Source of the DNA: Granulicella tundricola MP5ACTX9
GTDB taxonomy: Bacteria > Acidobacteriota > Terriglobia > Terriglobales > Acidobacteriaceae
Assembly (NCBI RefSeq): GCF_000178975.2
Contig: NC_015057.1
Coordinates: 1 to 64,000, forward strand
DNA: 64,000 nucleotides
Direction: 5' to 3'
In this document: positions 25,967 through 34,984 of the stretch, piece after piece
Layout: each line of letters begins with the position of its first letter
How positions within the stretch are numbered: the stretch's first letter is position 1
Program-made: the position numbers and the translations under genes
Notes under the pieces: generated by a model
What the model was told of the DNA's origin: nothing
What the model saw: the letters and a program-made list of their open reading frames with translations, nothing else
The model's database searches: none

Positions 25967-28417
25967 TCACTTTTTCATCAGCAACACCACAGCCACCAGA
26001 ATTGCCACCAGCAGAAAGATCACCAGGATCAGCAGCAGCGGGAGCATCTGCTGCATCTTCCCCGCAGCCGGTGCCTCAACCTTGAGCTCAGGTGCCTTCA
26101 ACTGCGGCACCGCAGGAGCAGAAGGCATGGCAGGCCCGGTAAAGTGAACTCCTCCACCACTCGCACCAGGCATCCCCGGCATGGCAGGCGGCGCGAAGTG
26201 AGGCGCAGCCCCGCTACCCGCTGAAGGCATGGCAGGCATGTGTGGCATGGACATCGAAGGCGGCGTGAACGTAACTCCTAACGGCGAACCCCCAGCCGCC
26301 GCAGCCGGAGCCTCCGCAGGAGCGCCGCCGCCGCTCGGCCCGCGCAGCCCAGCCTCCCGCAGCGCGGAAGCCGTCACAATGCGCGTGAACTCACTCGGGC
26401 CCGCACCCGACGGAGCCACAGGCGGCGGTGTATACATCGGTGCCTGTCCAGCCGGAGGAAAGCCCGCCGCAGGCAGACCTGCAGGGGGAAAACCTTGTGC
26501 ATTAGGAGTCTGCGCCTCCCACGCCGAACTCGGCGTGCTGGACTGTGCAGGCTGATCAAGCGTCCGCAGCAACTGCGTCAAGCCTCCGCTCCCCGCAGGA
26601 GGAGCCTGCGGCGGAGGCTTGGGCTGGCTGTACCCCATATCCCTCGCAGGAGGCGCAACAGTCTCAGGCCGTCTCGCCTGCGGCTCCGCATACGTGGAGA
26701 ACATCTGCGAGGCTCCCATCCCCGCATCGGAGCTGGCCGGTGGAGCCACACTCGGTCTCGAGTATGGATCGGGACTCCCAAACGGATCGCCGCCCGCAGC
26801 CTCCTGACGCACAGGCTGACTCACCGCCGGCTTGCTCTCCGCAGGCTCTGAATCGAGCGTCCGGAACAACTGCGTAAACGTCCCGTCACTCGCAGCGGCC
26901 GGTGGCGCAGGCGGAGCCGCCGGAGGGGGAGGAGCAGCCACATATCCCCGAGCCTCAGGCAGAGCAGGCTTTGTCTCAGGCTCTGAAAGCGCACTAAACA
27001 TCTGCGTGAACGATCCCGGTTCAGACTTCGGTGCGGCAGCCACAGGCTCCGGAGTATAGCGTGGCGCTTCATGCTGCGGCGCACTCTGCGGTGACATCGT
27101 GGAAGCATTGAACATCTGCGTAAACGATCCCGGCTCGCTCGCCTTCGGCGCAGCCGCCGCAGGCTCAGACGGCGCGGCAACCACAGGAGCCCGTACCGGC
27201 TCCGCAGGAGGCGCTGGGATGGGAGTAGACGCAGCAGGAGCCGCATCGAGCGCCTGGAACATCTGCGTAAACGAACCCGGACTTGGAGAGCCCGGCGGAG
27301 CCTCTGGCACTTGGGCCGGCCGACTGAACGATCCCGGCTCGCTCGCCTTCGGAGCAAGCTGCTCTGAGCTCGGCAGCGGCATATCCAGCGTATTGAAGAT
27401 CCGCGTAAACGATCCCGGACCGGCCTCGGCAGCAACCGGCGCGGGTGCCGGCGCAGCAGCCTGTGTCTCCACAACAGGAGGCGCAGCAGGCGACGTATCG
27501 AGCGCCTGGAACATTTGCGTAAAAGAACCCGGACTTGCAGCCGCAGGTGCCGCCATAGGCGCCGCAATCACCGGTGGCGCTGTCTCTGGAGCTACATAGG
27601 GCGCTACGGTTTCAACTGCCACCGGCGGTAGAACTGGAGCAGGCGGGGCCACCGGAGCAGCAGGCGCCGGAGGTGCAAAGTCGAGCGTATTGAACAACTG
27701 CGTAAACGACCCCGGCTGGCTCACTGGAGCAACTGGAGCGGCAGGCGGAGCCGCCACACCCTCAGGTGCCGGCGCACCCACCGTCGCAGGAGCCCCCCGG
27801 AATGACGTCACCTGCGCCTTCTTCAACGGTGCAGCCTCCACCGGCTTGGCCTCAGCCACAGGCTCGTCGATCGTCCGCAGCAACTGCGTGATCGACTCCA
27901 CCGCAGGCGCGGCAGGAGGGGGAGCAGCAACAGGGGAGGGAGGCGGAGCAACCGGTGCAGTAGCCGGTGGCTGGTCATAGTTCAAAGCCCTCAGCAGTTG
28001 TGTGAACCCGCTGTTCGGCACAAGCGGCGCGGCGGGCGGTGGAGGAGGAGCGACCGGTGCCGGCGCAACAGGGGCAACAGGAGCAGCCGGAGGAGAGTTC
28101 CGCAGCAGGTTCTTCAGCGCCTCAGATCCATCCTGTGCAGCCGTGTTGTCTTCCTTGAACGTCACCTCGTGAACCATGGGCGCAGCCGGCCGAACCGCCT
28201 CGGCCTCCTTCACCGGTGTTGCAACTGGCTCCCACCCAGGCGCAGAAGCCTGAGCAACCGGCGGCGCGGATGCGAGCCCCAGCAGCCGTGCCAACTCATC
28301 ATCCTTCTCGCCCGGTGCGCTGTCCGAAGAGATCGTCCCAAAGATATCCGTCGCACCGCCGCTCGAAGCCTGCGCCCGATTCATCTCGCTGTCATTTTTG
28401 AAATTCGGATCCGCCAT
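25967..28417 (-). CDS. Pro/Ala-rich tail-anchored protein with ~12 FTQ(M/L)F motifs
   Basis: An 816-residue, largely disordered protein. After an acidic N-terminus (containing DELARLLGLASAPP) a short motif with consensus GSFTQ(M/L)F-x(2)-LD recurs about twelve times between bases 28013 and 26370, spaced by 25-80 residues of Pro/Ala-rich linker. Examples are GSFTQLFNTLD, GSFTQMFQALD, GSFTRIFNTLD, GTFTQLFRTLD, GGLTQLLRTLD and the divergent SEFTRIVTAS. The C-terminal part is Gly/Met/Pro-rich, then one hydrophobic helix (LPLLLILVIFLLVAILVAVV) and LLMKK end the chain, so it is a tail-anchored inner-membrane protein with the repeats in the cytoplasm. There is no signal peptide and no known domain. 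GGAG lies nine bases before the ATG at 28417. It is divergent from tssK2 and convergent with the amidohydrolase. I infer a multivalent docking scaffold, possibly for the T6SS; the function is unknown. Confidence 0.8.
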   Translation of the reverse strand: MADPNFKNDSEMNRAQASSGGATDIFGTISSDSAPGEKDDELARLLGLASAPPVAQASAPGWEPVATPVKEAEAVRPAAPMVHEVTFKEDNTAAQDGSEALKNLLRNSPPAAPVAPVAPAPVAPPPPPAAPLVPNSGFTQLLRALNYDQPPATAPVAPPPSPVAAPPPAAPAVESITQLLRTIDEPVAEAKPVEAAPLKKAQVTSFRGAPATVGAPAPEGVAAPPAAPVAPVSQPGSFTQLFNTLDFAPPAPAAPVAPPAPVLPPVAVETVAPYVAPETAPPVIAAPMAAPAAASPGSFTQMFQALDTSPAAPPVVETQAAAPAPAPVAAEAGPGSFTRIFNTLDMPLPSSEQLAPKASEPGSFSRPAQVPEAPPGSPSPGSFTQMFQALDAAPAASTPIPAPPAEPVRAPVVAAPSEPAAAAPKASEPGSFTQMFNASTMSPQSAPQHEAPRYTPEPVAAAPKSEPGSFTQMFSALSEPETKPALPEARGYVAAPPPPAAPPAPPAAASDGTFTQLFRTLDSEPAESKPAVSQPVRQEAAGGDPFGSPDPYSRPSVAPPASSDAGMGASQMFSTYAEPQARRPETVAPPARDMGYSQPKPPPQAPPAGSGGLTQLLRTLDQPAQSSTPSSAWEAQTPNAQGFPPAGLPAAGFPPAGQAPMYTPPPVAPSGAGPSEFTRIVTASALREAGLRGPSGGGAPAEAPAAAAGGSPLGVTFTPPSMSMPHMPAMPSAGSGAAPHFAPPAMPGMPGASGGGVHFTGPAMPSAPAVPQLKAPELKVEAPAAGKMQQMLPLLLILVIFLLVAILVAVVLLMKK

Positions 28418-28494
28418 CAATCTCTTCTCCGGGACTCATCCCCTGTCGCGCGTACCCCGCGTGGAAGGATGATATCCGATCCAGAGAATGTTTC

Positions 28495-28523
28495 TTGACA
28501 CCCCCGGCAAAGATTCCTAGTAT
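28495..28523 (+). promoter_or_regulatory. Sigma-70-type promoter for the tssK2-tssL-tssM-phosphatase operon
   Basis: TTGACA at 28495-28500 and TAGTAT at 28518-28523 are separated by exactly 17 bases, a near-consensus housekeeping promoter. Transcription would begin near 28530, leaving about 127 bases of leader. This excludes translation starts upstream of 28530 and supports the tssK2 start at 28657. Confidence 0.7.
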
Positions 28524-28656
28524 GGCGCTACAGCCTCTTCAAACGCGGCGAGTTACCCCTGTTGGTCTCAGCCTGTTTTCCTCGCAGGCATCGCTCCTGA
28601 AACCCCCTAAACCGCCGCCGTTCTCCGAACGTCAGAAACACTATGGACCGCTCCCT

Positions 28657-30015
28657 ATGAAGTTCCTCTCTCGCGTCGTCTGGTCGGAGGGAATGCATCT
28701 TGGCCCACATCACTTCCAGACTCAGAGCCGCTATTTCGAAGACTCCCTCTGGTTCCTCTCAGCAGGCCTTCGCCGCAATCCCTGGGGCCTCATCAGCCTC
28801 TCCCTCGACACCGAAGCCATCCGCAACGGCAACGTCGTCCTCCGTTACGCCTCCGGCATCTTCCCGGACGGCCTTGTCTTCGAGATCCCCGACAGCGATC
28901 CCGCACCCCCCGCCGTCAGCCTCAAAGACCTCTTCTCCCCCACCGACAGCGAGATCACCCTCTTCCTCACCGTCCCCAAGCGCTCCTCTCGCGGCCTCGA
29001 CTGCGACACCGCCACCCTGAAATCCAACGCCGCCCGCTACTCCTCCGCCGACCGCACCATCACCGACGACACCAGCGGCCAGGACGAGTACACCGTAGCC
29101 TTCGGCAATAAAAATCTCACCCTCGTCAGCCAGGCCCAGCTCACCCCCGACGCTATCTCCTTCCCCCTTGCCCGCATCTTCCGCGATGGCAAAGGCGGCT
29201 TCGCCGTCGATCCCGACTTCATCCCTCCCGCCCTCCGCATCTCCGCCAACGAGAACCTCCTCACCCTCCTCAAGCGCCTCATTGAAACCCTCAACGAGCG
29301 CATCAAGACCGTCTCCCGCGGCAAAAAGCGTGAAGGCCAGTTCGAGATCGGCAGCTCCTCCCTCGACGTCGCCAACTACTGGTTCCTCCACGCCCTCTGC
29401 TCCGCCATCCCATCCCTCCAGCAGCATCTCGACGCCAAGCACAGCCACCCCGAGGAGCTCTACCTCGATCTCGTCCGCCTCTCCGGCGCCCTCTGCACCT
29501 TTTCGCTCGAGTCCAATCCATCCGACATCCCCCCCTACTCCCACCTCCATCTCCAGTCCGTCTTCCACGCCCTCGACGCCCACATCCGCCGCCATCTTGA
29601 GATCGTCGTCCCCTCCAACACCCTCACCCTCGACTTCACCAAGTCCGAGCCCTACGTCTTCGTCGCCAACGTCAACGACGAGCGTTGCTTCCGCCGCGCC
29701 CGCTGGATCTTCGGCATCCGGTCCTCGCTCGCCGAGTCCGACCTCCTCCGCCTTACCCCGCACCTCGTCAAGATCTGCTCCGCCGAAGGCGTCACCAAGC
29801 TCGTCCAGCGCGCCCTCCCCGGACTCGAGCTCCTCCACCTCTCTGTCCCTCCCTCCTCCATGTCGGCTGAGGCGGACATGCACTACTTCAGCATCAGCTC
29901 CGCCGGAGCCTGCTGGCAGCACATCCTCCAGACCAAGCGCGTCGGCATCTATGTGCCCGGTGACATCCGCGACGCCGTCTTTGAAATCACCGTCATCCTT
30001 GAGGCCAACGCATGA
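28657..30015 (+). CDS. tssK: T6SS baseplate-membrane connector TssK, copy 2
   Basis: A 452-residue second TssK starting MKFLSRVVWSEGMHLGPHHF, the canonical family N-terminus. It shares with copy 1 the blocks GIFPDGL, SDPAPP, DVANYWFLHAL, LEIVVPSNTL, KICSAEGVTKLVQRALPG and YFSIS, but differs through most of the sequence. The frame is open 54 codons further upstream, but that start would coincide with the promoter -35 box, so it is rejected. The ribosome site before 28657 is weak. Its stop overlaps the tssL start (ATGA), so tssK2, tssL and tssM are coupled. By operon position this copy is the natural partner of the membrane complex. Confidence 0.93.
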   Translation: MKFLSRVVWSEGMHLGPHHFQTQSRYFEDSLWFLSAGLRRNPWGLISLSLDTEAIRNGNVVLRYASGIFPDGLVFEIPDSDPAPPAVSLKDLFSPTDSEITLFLTVPKRSSRGLDCDTATLKSNAARYSSADRTITDDTSGQDEYTVAFGNKNLTLVSQAQLTPDAISFPLARIFRDGKGGFAVDPDFIPPALRISANENLLTLLKRLIETLNERIKTVSRGKKREGQFEIGSSSLDVANYWFLHALCSAIPSLQQHLDAKHSHPEELYLDLVRLSGALCTFSLESNPSDIPPYSHLHLQSVFHALDAHIRRHLEIVVPSNTLTLDFTKSEPYVFVANVNDERCFRRARWIFGIRSSLAESDLLRLTPHLVKICSAEGVTKLVQRALPGLELLHLSVPPSSMSAEADMHYFSISSAGACWQHILQTKRVGIYVPGDIRDAVFEITVILEANA

Positions 30016-30746
30016 GCACCGCCGCCACTATTCCGCAGGCCCCACCCGCCGCCCGCACCAACTCACTCGCCCTCTCCTTCCAGGACGTCATCACCGTCGT
30101 CCTCCGCATGCGTTACGGAGCCCAGCGAATCCCCGACGCCGCAGCCTTCCGCGTCTCTATCCGCAAGATGATCGCGGCCTCCGTCCAGGAGGTCCGCTCT
30201 CTCGGTTACTCCGATGCCACCAGCCACATGGCCCTCTACGCCATCATCGGTTTCCTCGATGAAAGTGTCCTCAACTCCCAGGACCCCGTCTTCGCCGATT
30301 GGTCCCGCCGCCCTCTCCAGGAAGAGATGTTCGGCGGCCACTTCGCCGGCGAGACCTTCTTCCGCCAGGTCGCAGACCTCCTCAACGCCCCCGAATCCAC
30401 GGAAGTCGCCGACACCCTCGAGCTCCACGCCATCTGCCTCCTCCTTGGCTATCGTGGCAAGTACGCCTTCGGCGAAGGCGGCGAGATAAGCGGTATTCTG
30501 TCCCGCATCCGCGACAAGATCATCCGCATCCGTGGCCCGCTCGCCCTCGCCCGCCTCAGTGCCGTACCAGAGGTCAAAATCGTCGCCAAACGCGATAAGT
30601 GGCTCACCTCCCTGTATCTCGCCGCCGCCTGCCTCATCGTGTTGACCATCGTGCTCTTCGCCGTCTACACCCTCACCCTCGGCTCCGGCCTCGGCAGCAT
30701 TCGCAGCGCTGCCCTCTTCACTCCCTTTACGAGGCTCTCCCTGTGA
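30012..30746 (+). CDS. tssL: T6SS inner-membrane protein TssL (DotU/IcmH family)
   Basis: A 244-residue C-tail-anchored membrane protein. The cytoplasmic hook domain shows FQDVITVVLRMRYGAQRIP, YAIIGFLDESVLNS, WSRRPLQEEMFGGHFAGETFF and LLLGYRGKYA, all TssL signatures. One transmembrane helix (about 200-224, SLYLAAACLIVLTIVLFAVY) precedes a short periplasmic tail. No OmpA/peptidoglycan-binding extension is present. TssL links TssM to TssK at the inner membrane. It overlaps tssK2 by 4 bases, and its stop overlaps the tssM GTG start. Confidence 0.95.
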   Translation: MSTAATIPQAPPAARTNSLALSFQDVITVVLRMRYGAQRIPDAAAFRVSIRKMIAASVQEVRSLGYSDATSHMALYAIIGFLDESVLNSQDPVFADWSRRPLQEEMFGGHFAGETFFRQVADLLNAPESTEVADTLELHAICLLLGYRGKYAFGEGGEISGILSRIRDKIIRIRGPLALARLSAVPEVKIVAKRDKWLTSLYLAAACLIVLTIVLFAVYTLTLGSGLGSIRSAALFTPFTRLSL

Positions 30747-33700
30747 AACGCATCTGGCTCGTCGTCCTCGGCTTCGTCCTCTATCTCGCCCTCGTCATCG
30801 GCGTAGGCTTCCTCCTGCATCTCCCCACCCAGCGCACCGTCCTCTTCATCGTCATCCTTGGCCTCCTCGGAGCCGCCGCCTGCGCCGTCATCATCTGGTA
30901 CCTCAACAAGATCTCCCCCGCCGGCGAACCCGCCAACGCAGCCGATCAGTCCAACCTTGACTCACTCATCAAGGACGCAGACAACAAGCTCAAGCAGGCC
31001 AATCGCCCCGGCATCAAGTCCCTCGCCCAGCTTCCCCTCATCTACGTCATCGGCGACGAAAACTCCGCCAAAACCCAGACCATCCTCCAGTCCGGCCTCG
31101 ACCCCGAACTCCTCGCCGGCCAGGTCTACCGCGATCAATCCATCGTCCCCACCCAGAGCATCAACATCTGGCTCACCGGCTCCGCGGCCGTCGTAGAGGC
31201 CTCCGGCGCACTCCTCCGCCAGCCCGGTCTCTGGCAGCGCCTCGTCAAGCTCACCGCTCCCGGCAAGGTCTCCGCAGCCCTCTCCAAATCCGCCCTCCAG
31301 CCCACCCGCGCCGTTGTCCTCTGCGTCTCCATCGAGCGCATCCTCGCCCCCAGCACCTCGGAGCAGATTCGCGCCCTCGCTCAGTCCATGAACGAGCGCC
31401 TCCGCCAGATCTCGCAATCCCTCGGCATCTCTCTCCCCGTCTACGTCCTCTTCACCAAGCTGGACACCGTCACCGCCTTCGCAGAGTACGCAGCCAATCT
31501 CACCGAAGCCGAAGTCACCACGCCCCTCGGCTCCATGCTCGCTGAAACCGGTGCCGCAGGTGCTGGCCTCTATGCAGATCGCGCCGCCCAGCAAATCGGC
31601 CAGCGCTTCGACGAGGTCGCCTACCTGCTCTCGGAGTTCCGCCTCGAGCTCCTCGCACGCGGCGGCCAACCCCAAACCCTCGCCCGCTCGTATGAGTTCC
31701 CACGCGACCTCCGCAAGATCCGCCCCGGCATCGTGGACTTCCTCGTAGAGGTCGCACGCCCCACCCAGATCGGCGTCAACCCCTACCTGCGCGGTTTCTT
31801 CTTCTCAGGCATGCGCGCCCACATCGTGGAGGACGTCCTCTCCGTCGGCGCACAGCATTCAGCACCCATTGTCGATCCCAACGCCGGCGCCACCAAGATC
31901 TTCTCCATCGCCGCCATGCAGCAGCAGGCCGCGCCCACACCCGTCCGCTCCTCCTCAACCCGCAAGGTAGCCCAGTGGGTCTTCCTGCCGTACTTCTTCT
32001 CCCGCCTCGTCCTCACGGACAAGACCGCGCTCGAATCCAGTCGCTCCAGCACCCGTGTCTCCGGTGTAAAGCGCTTCCTCGCCGCCTGCGTCTGCGCTCT
32101 CTTCGCCGTCTACCTCGTCCTCCTCACCATCTCCTTCTTCAACAACCGCAGTCTGGAAAATCGCGCTGCGGCCGCCACCCGTGACATCCATCCCGTCGGC
32201 AAATCCGACGTAGCCTCCGTCGCTGACCTGCAGTCTCTCGAAGAACTCCGCCAGGTCCTCGTTGAACTCGACGGCTACCACAAGGACGGCGCGCCCCTCA
32301 TGGATCGCTGGGGCATCTATCGCGGCGAGGACATCCACATCGCCGCCTGTCATGCCTGGGGTGACCGCTTCAACAAACTTCTCCTCACCCAGACCCAGAA
32401 CAACATCACTACCAAGCTCGCCGCCCTGCCCGTCAAAGCGCTCCCCACGGACGAGTATCAGGCTACATACAAGCCCCTCAAGGCATGGCTCATCACCACC
32501 TCCAACCCGGACAAGAGCACCACGGACTTCCTACCGCCCGTCCTCTTCTCAGAGTGGGTCGCCGCCCGCTCCGTCACCGCCGAAACCGGAGCGCTCGCTG
32601 AAAATCAGTTCGAGTACTACGCCGGCGTCCTCCCTGAGCCCAACTCCTGCCTCGCCCGCCTCGGCGGCAAACCCGACCAGACCCTCATCGCCAACACCCG
32701 CGGCTATCTCAACTCCTTTGCCGGCATGGATCATGTCTACCTCAGCATGAAGGCCGCCGCCGACCGCAAGTTCCAGCCCATCGAGTTCAAGAAGCTCTAC
32801 CCCGGCTCCGTCCGCATCGTCAGCGCACCCACCATCGTTGACGGCTCCTTCTCCAAGGATGGCTTCACCTTCATGCAGGACGCCATCAACCACCCGGATC
32901 AGTACCTCTCCGGAGAAGAGTGGGTCACCGGACCAGTCACCGCGCCCATCGATCGCGGCCACCTCCGTGACCAGCTCTCCGAGCGTTACCAGACCGACTT
33001 CCTCGGTGCTTGGCGCACCTTCATCAAGACCTCTCAGGTCAACGGCTTCGGCGGCCTGGAAGACGCTGCCAACCGCCTCCATGAGCTTGATGGGCCCGCC
33101 TCACCGGTCCTTCAGGTCCTCGGTCTCGTCTCGCGCAACACCTCCGTCAGCATCCCCGCCTTCAGCCAGCCCTTCCAGATGCCGCAGGCGATCGTGAAGA
33201 CGGATACCGCACCCACCAACTCCGGCTACACGGAAAAGCTCACCGCCATCGAGCAGGCCCTCCGCCAGATGATCTCCGCCCCCGGCACCCCGGACCCCAG
33301 CGGAGTCAACAGCGCCGCCGGAACGGCGGAAACAGCCGTCAACGGCATGCGTGGCAGCTTCGATCCCGCCGGAGTTGTAGACACCAGCGCGGAACGTCTC
33401 CTCCGCGAACCCATTACCTATGTCGGCGGCATCGCCGGCAAGGCTGGCGGCAAGGCAGCCAACAAGGAAGGCGGAGACTTCTGCGCCGCCGCCAAGACCG
33501 TCCTGGACAAGTTCCCCTTCAACCCCGACGCCAAGCTCGACGCCACCCCGGAAGAGGTCGCAACCTTCTTCAGCCCCACCGGACCCATCGGCGTCTTCGT
33601 CGCCAGTCAGTCCAAGTTCATCGCCTATAACGGCACCCTCTACAGCGCCGTCCCCGGCACGCAGGTCAACCCGGCCCTGCTCAACTTCCTCAACGCCACC

Positions 33701-34129
33701 AAGTCGGTCGCCGCCATTCTGCTCCCCAACGGCGCCACCACCCCGAGCCTCAACTTCTCCATCACCCAGGAAGCTACCCCCAGCCTCACTGCGGCCACGC
33801 TGGATGTGGACGGCACCTCCTACTCCACCGTCGGCACCTCCAGCCACATCACCTGGCAGTATCGTGTGCAGGGCTCGGTCAAGCTCGCCGGCTCCGGCCA
33901 GACCAAGAACAGCTTCGGCCCCTGGTCCATCTTCCACTTCGCCTACGCCGCCAAGCACCCCGCGCCCAACAAGCTCGAATACATCTTCCAGAACAACGGC
34001 ATCACAGAAAAATCCCAGACCGGCGTCGACATCATCTATAACTTCGATCTCGACGAAAACGGCGCAAAACTCCTCAACCCCGACTACATGCGCCACTCCA
34101 TGCACTGTGTCTCCACCGTCACCAAATAG
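30743..34129 (+). CDS. tssM: T6SS membrane-complex protein TssM (IcmF)
   Basis: An 1128-residue IcmF-family protein. Two N-terminal membrane helices (about 4-26 and 31-53) and a third near 443-465 (ACVCALFAVYLVLLTISFF) flank a cytoplasmic domain. That domain has a degenerate P-loop GDENSAKT at 104-111, where the usual Gly before Lys is Ala. The periplasmic part contains the family segments ACHAWGDRFNKLL, YLSGEEWV and the C-terminal WSIFHFAYAAKH. TssM spans the periplasm and forms the core of the export channel. The GTG at 30743 overlaps the tssL stop; the 48 earlier open codons lie inside tssL. A PP2C phosphatase gene follows after 78 bases. Confidence 0.95.
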   Translation: MKRIWLVVLGFVLYLALVIGVGFLLHLPTQRTVLFIVILGLLGAAACAVIIWYLNKISPAGEPANAADQSNLDSLIKDADNKLKQANRPGIKSLAQLPLIYVIGDENSAKTQTILQSGLDPELLAGQVYRDQSIVPTQSINIWLTGSAAVVEASGALLRQPGLWQRLVKLTAPGKVSAALSKSALQPTRAVVLCVSIERILAPSTSEQIRALAQSMNERLRQISQSLGISLPVYVLFTKLDTVTAFAEYAANLTEAEVTTPLGSMLAETGAAGAGLYADRAAQQIGQRFDEVAYLLSEFRLELLARGGQPQTLARSYEFPRDLRKIRPGIVDFLVEVARPTQIGVNPYLRGFFFSGMRAHIVEDVLSVGAQHSAPIVDPNAGATKIFSIAAMQQQAAPTPVRSSSTRKVAQWVFLPYFFSRLVLTDKTALESSRSSTRVSGVKRFLAACVCALFAVYLVLLTISFFNNRSLENRAAAATRDIHPVGKSDVASVADLQSLEELRQVLVELDGYHKDGAPLMDRWGIYRGEDIHIAACHAWGDRFNKLLLTQTQNNITTKLAALPVKALPTDEYQATYKPLKAWLITTSNPDKSTTDFLPPVLFSEWVAARSVTAETGALAENQFEYYAGVLPEPNSCLARLGGKPDQTLIANTRGYLNSFAGMDHVYLSMKAAADRKFQPIEFKKLYPGSVRIVSAPTIVDGSFSKDGFTFMQDAINHPDQYLSGEEWVTGPVTAPIDRGHLRDQLSERYQTDFLGAWRTFIKTSQVNGFGGLEDAANRLHELDGPASPVLQVLGLVSRNTSVSIPAFSQPFQMPQAIVKTDTAPTNSGYTEKLTAIEQALRQMISAPGTPDPSGVNSAAGTAETAVNGMRGSFDPAGVVDTSAERLLREPITYVGGIAGKAGGKAANKEGGDFCAAAKTVLDKFPFNPDAKLDATPEEVATFFSPTGPIGVFVASQSKFIAYNGTLYSAVPGTQVNPALLNFLNATKSVAAILLPNGATTPSLNFSITQEATPSLTAATLDVDGTSYSTVGTSSHITWQYRVQGSVKLAGSGQTKNSFGPWSIFHFAYAAKHPAPNKLEYIFQNNGITEKSQTGVDIIYNFDLDENGAKLLNPDYMRHSMHCVSTVTK

Positions 34130-34207
34130 GCCCGCGTTCCTACTGAACCGTCACTACCGTACCACTGCACCATCACTGCTTTTTCACTGCCTCAAGGGAG
34201 TTCTAAA

Positions 34208-34984
34208 GTGCCAAACAAGGTAGAAGTTGCCGCCCTCAGTGACGTCGGGTGCGTCCGCACCAACAACGAAGACTCCTTCGGTTACGATCCAGACCGCCAG
34301 GTCTACGTCGTCTGTGACGGCATGGGCGGGATGGCCAGCGGAGAGGTCGCCAGCCAGATGGCCGTCTCCACCTTCCTCCAGGTCGTCTCGGATGCAGCCC
34401 CCGCGACACCCATTGAGGCCATCCTGAACCAGGCCATCGTCGCCGCCAACTCAGCCGTCCACGAGGTCGGACTCCAGCCCGCCCACAAAGGCATGGGAAC
34501 CACCCTCGTCGCCGCCTGCATTGAAGACTCAAAACTCTTCATCGGCAACGTCGGGGATAGCCGCGCCTACCTCATTCAGGGCCACCAGTGCATGCAGATC
34601 ACCGTCGACCACTCCTACATCAACGAGCTCATCCGCACCGGCGTCGTGAAAGTGGAGGACGCGGGCAGCGTGGACCTTAAGGGCATGCAATCGGTCATCA
34701 CCCGCGCCATCGGCGTCTCCGCCGCCGTAGATCCCGACTTCTTCTCCGCCGACCTCACCCCCGGAGACATCGTCCTCCTCGCCTCAGACGGCCTCACCCG
34801 CTACATCGAGCAGAAGGAACTCGGCCTCATAATCGGAGCCTGCGACCTCGAATCCTCCGCCCGGAATATGATCGCAGTCGCCAAGGAGCGCGGAGGCACG
34901 GACAACATCACTGTCCTCCTCCTTCAGCTCGTAGCCGAGGCCCAGCCCAACCCACTGATAACAAACGCCGAACTGATCGCCTGA
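34208..34984 (+). CDS. PP2C-family Ser/Thr phosphatase (PppA/Stp1-like)
   Basis: A 258-residue PP2C phosphatase. Metal-binding and catalytic motifs are intact: DVGCVRTNNEDS, VCDGMGGMASGE, GTTLVAACIED, IGNVGDSRAYL, LLASDGLTRYI and GGTDNITVLLLQ. Translation starts at GTG 34208 with AAGGGAG seven bases upstream. In T6SS loci such as Pseudomonas H1-T6SS, PppA opposes the kinase PpkA in a threonine-phosphorylation switch acting through Fha. Here it is the last gene of the tssK2-L-M operon, but no kinase or FHA protein is in the window, so the counterpart must lie elsewhere or the phosphatase acts on another target. Confidence 0.9.
   Translation: MPNKVEVAALSDVGCVRTNNEDSFGYDPDRQVYVVCDGMGGMASGEVASQMAVSTFLQVVSDAAPATPIEAILNQAIVAANSAVHEVGLQPAHKGMGTTLVAACIEDSKLFIGNVGDSRAYLIQGHQCMQITVDHSYINELIRTGVVKVEDAGSVDLKGMQSVITRAIGVSAAVDPDFFSADLTPGDIVLLASDGLTRYIEQKELGLIIGACDLESSARNMIAVAKERGGTDNITVLLLQLVAEAQPNPLITNAELIA

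Noticed and set aside
26370-28013. Regularly spaced repeats considered as a CRISPR array
   Set aside because: The repeats are codons of a short protein motif, vary at synonymous positions, keep the reading frame and have uneven spacing; no cas genes are present.
28759-29922. Long minus-strand open frame opposite tssK2
   Set aside because: Same kind of compositional shadow (Glu/Gly/Val-rich) of a well-supported gene.
29168-30262. Ser/Pro/Thr-rich plus-strand frame across tssK2 and tssL
   Set aside because: Frame-shifted reading of C-rich codons; composition is an artefact and it overlaps two coupled T6SS genes.
33101-34105. Minus-strand frame opposite tssM
   Set aside because: Gly/Val/Glu-rich shadow without family features.
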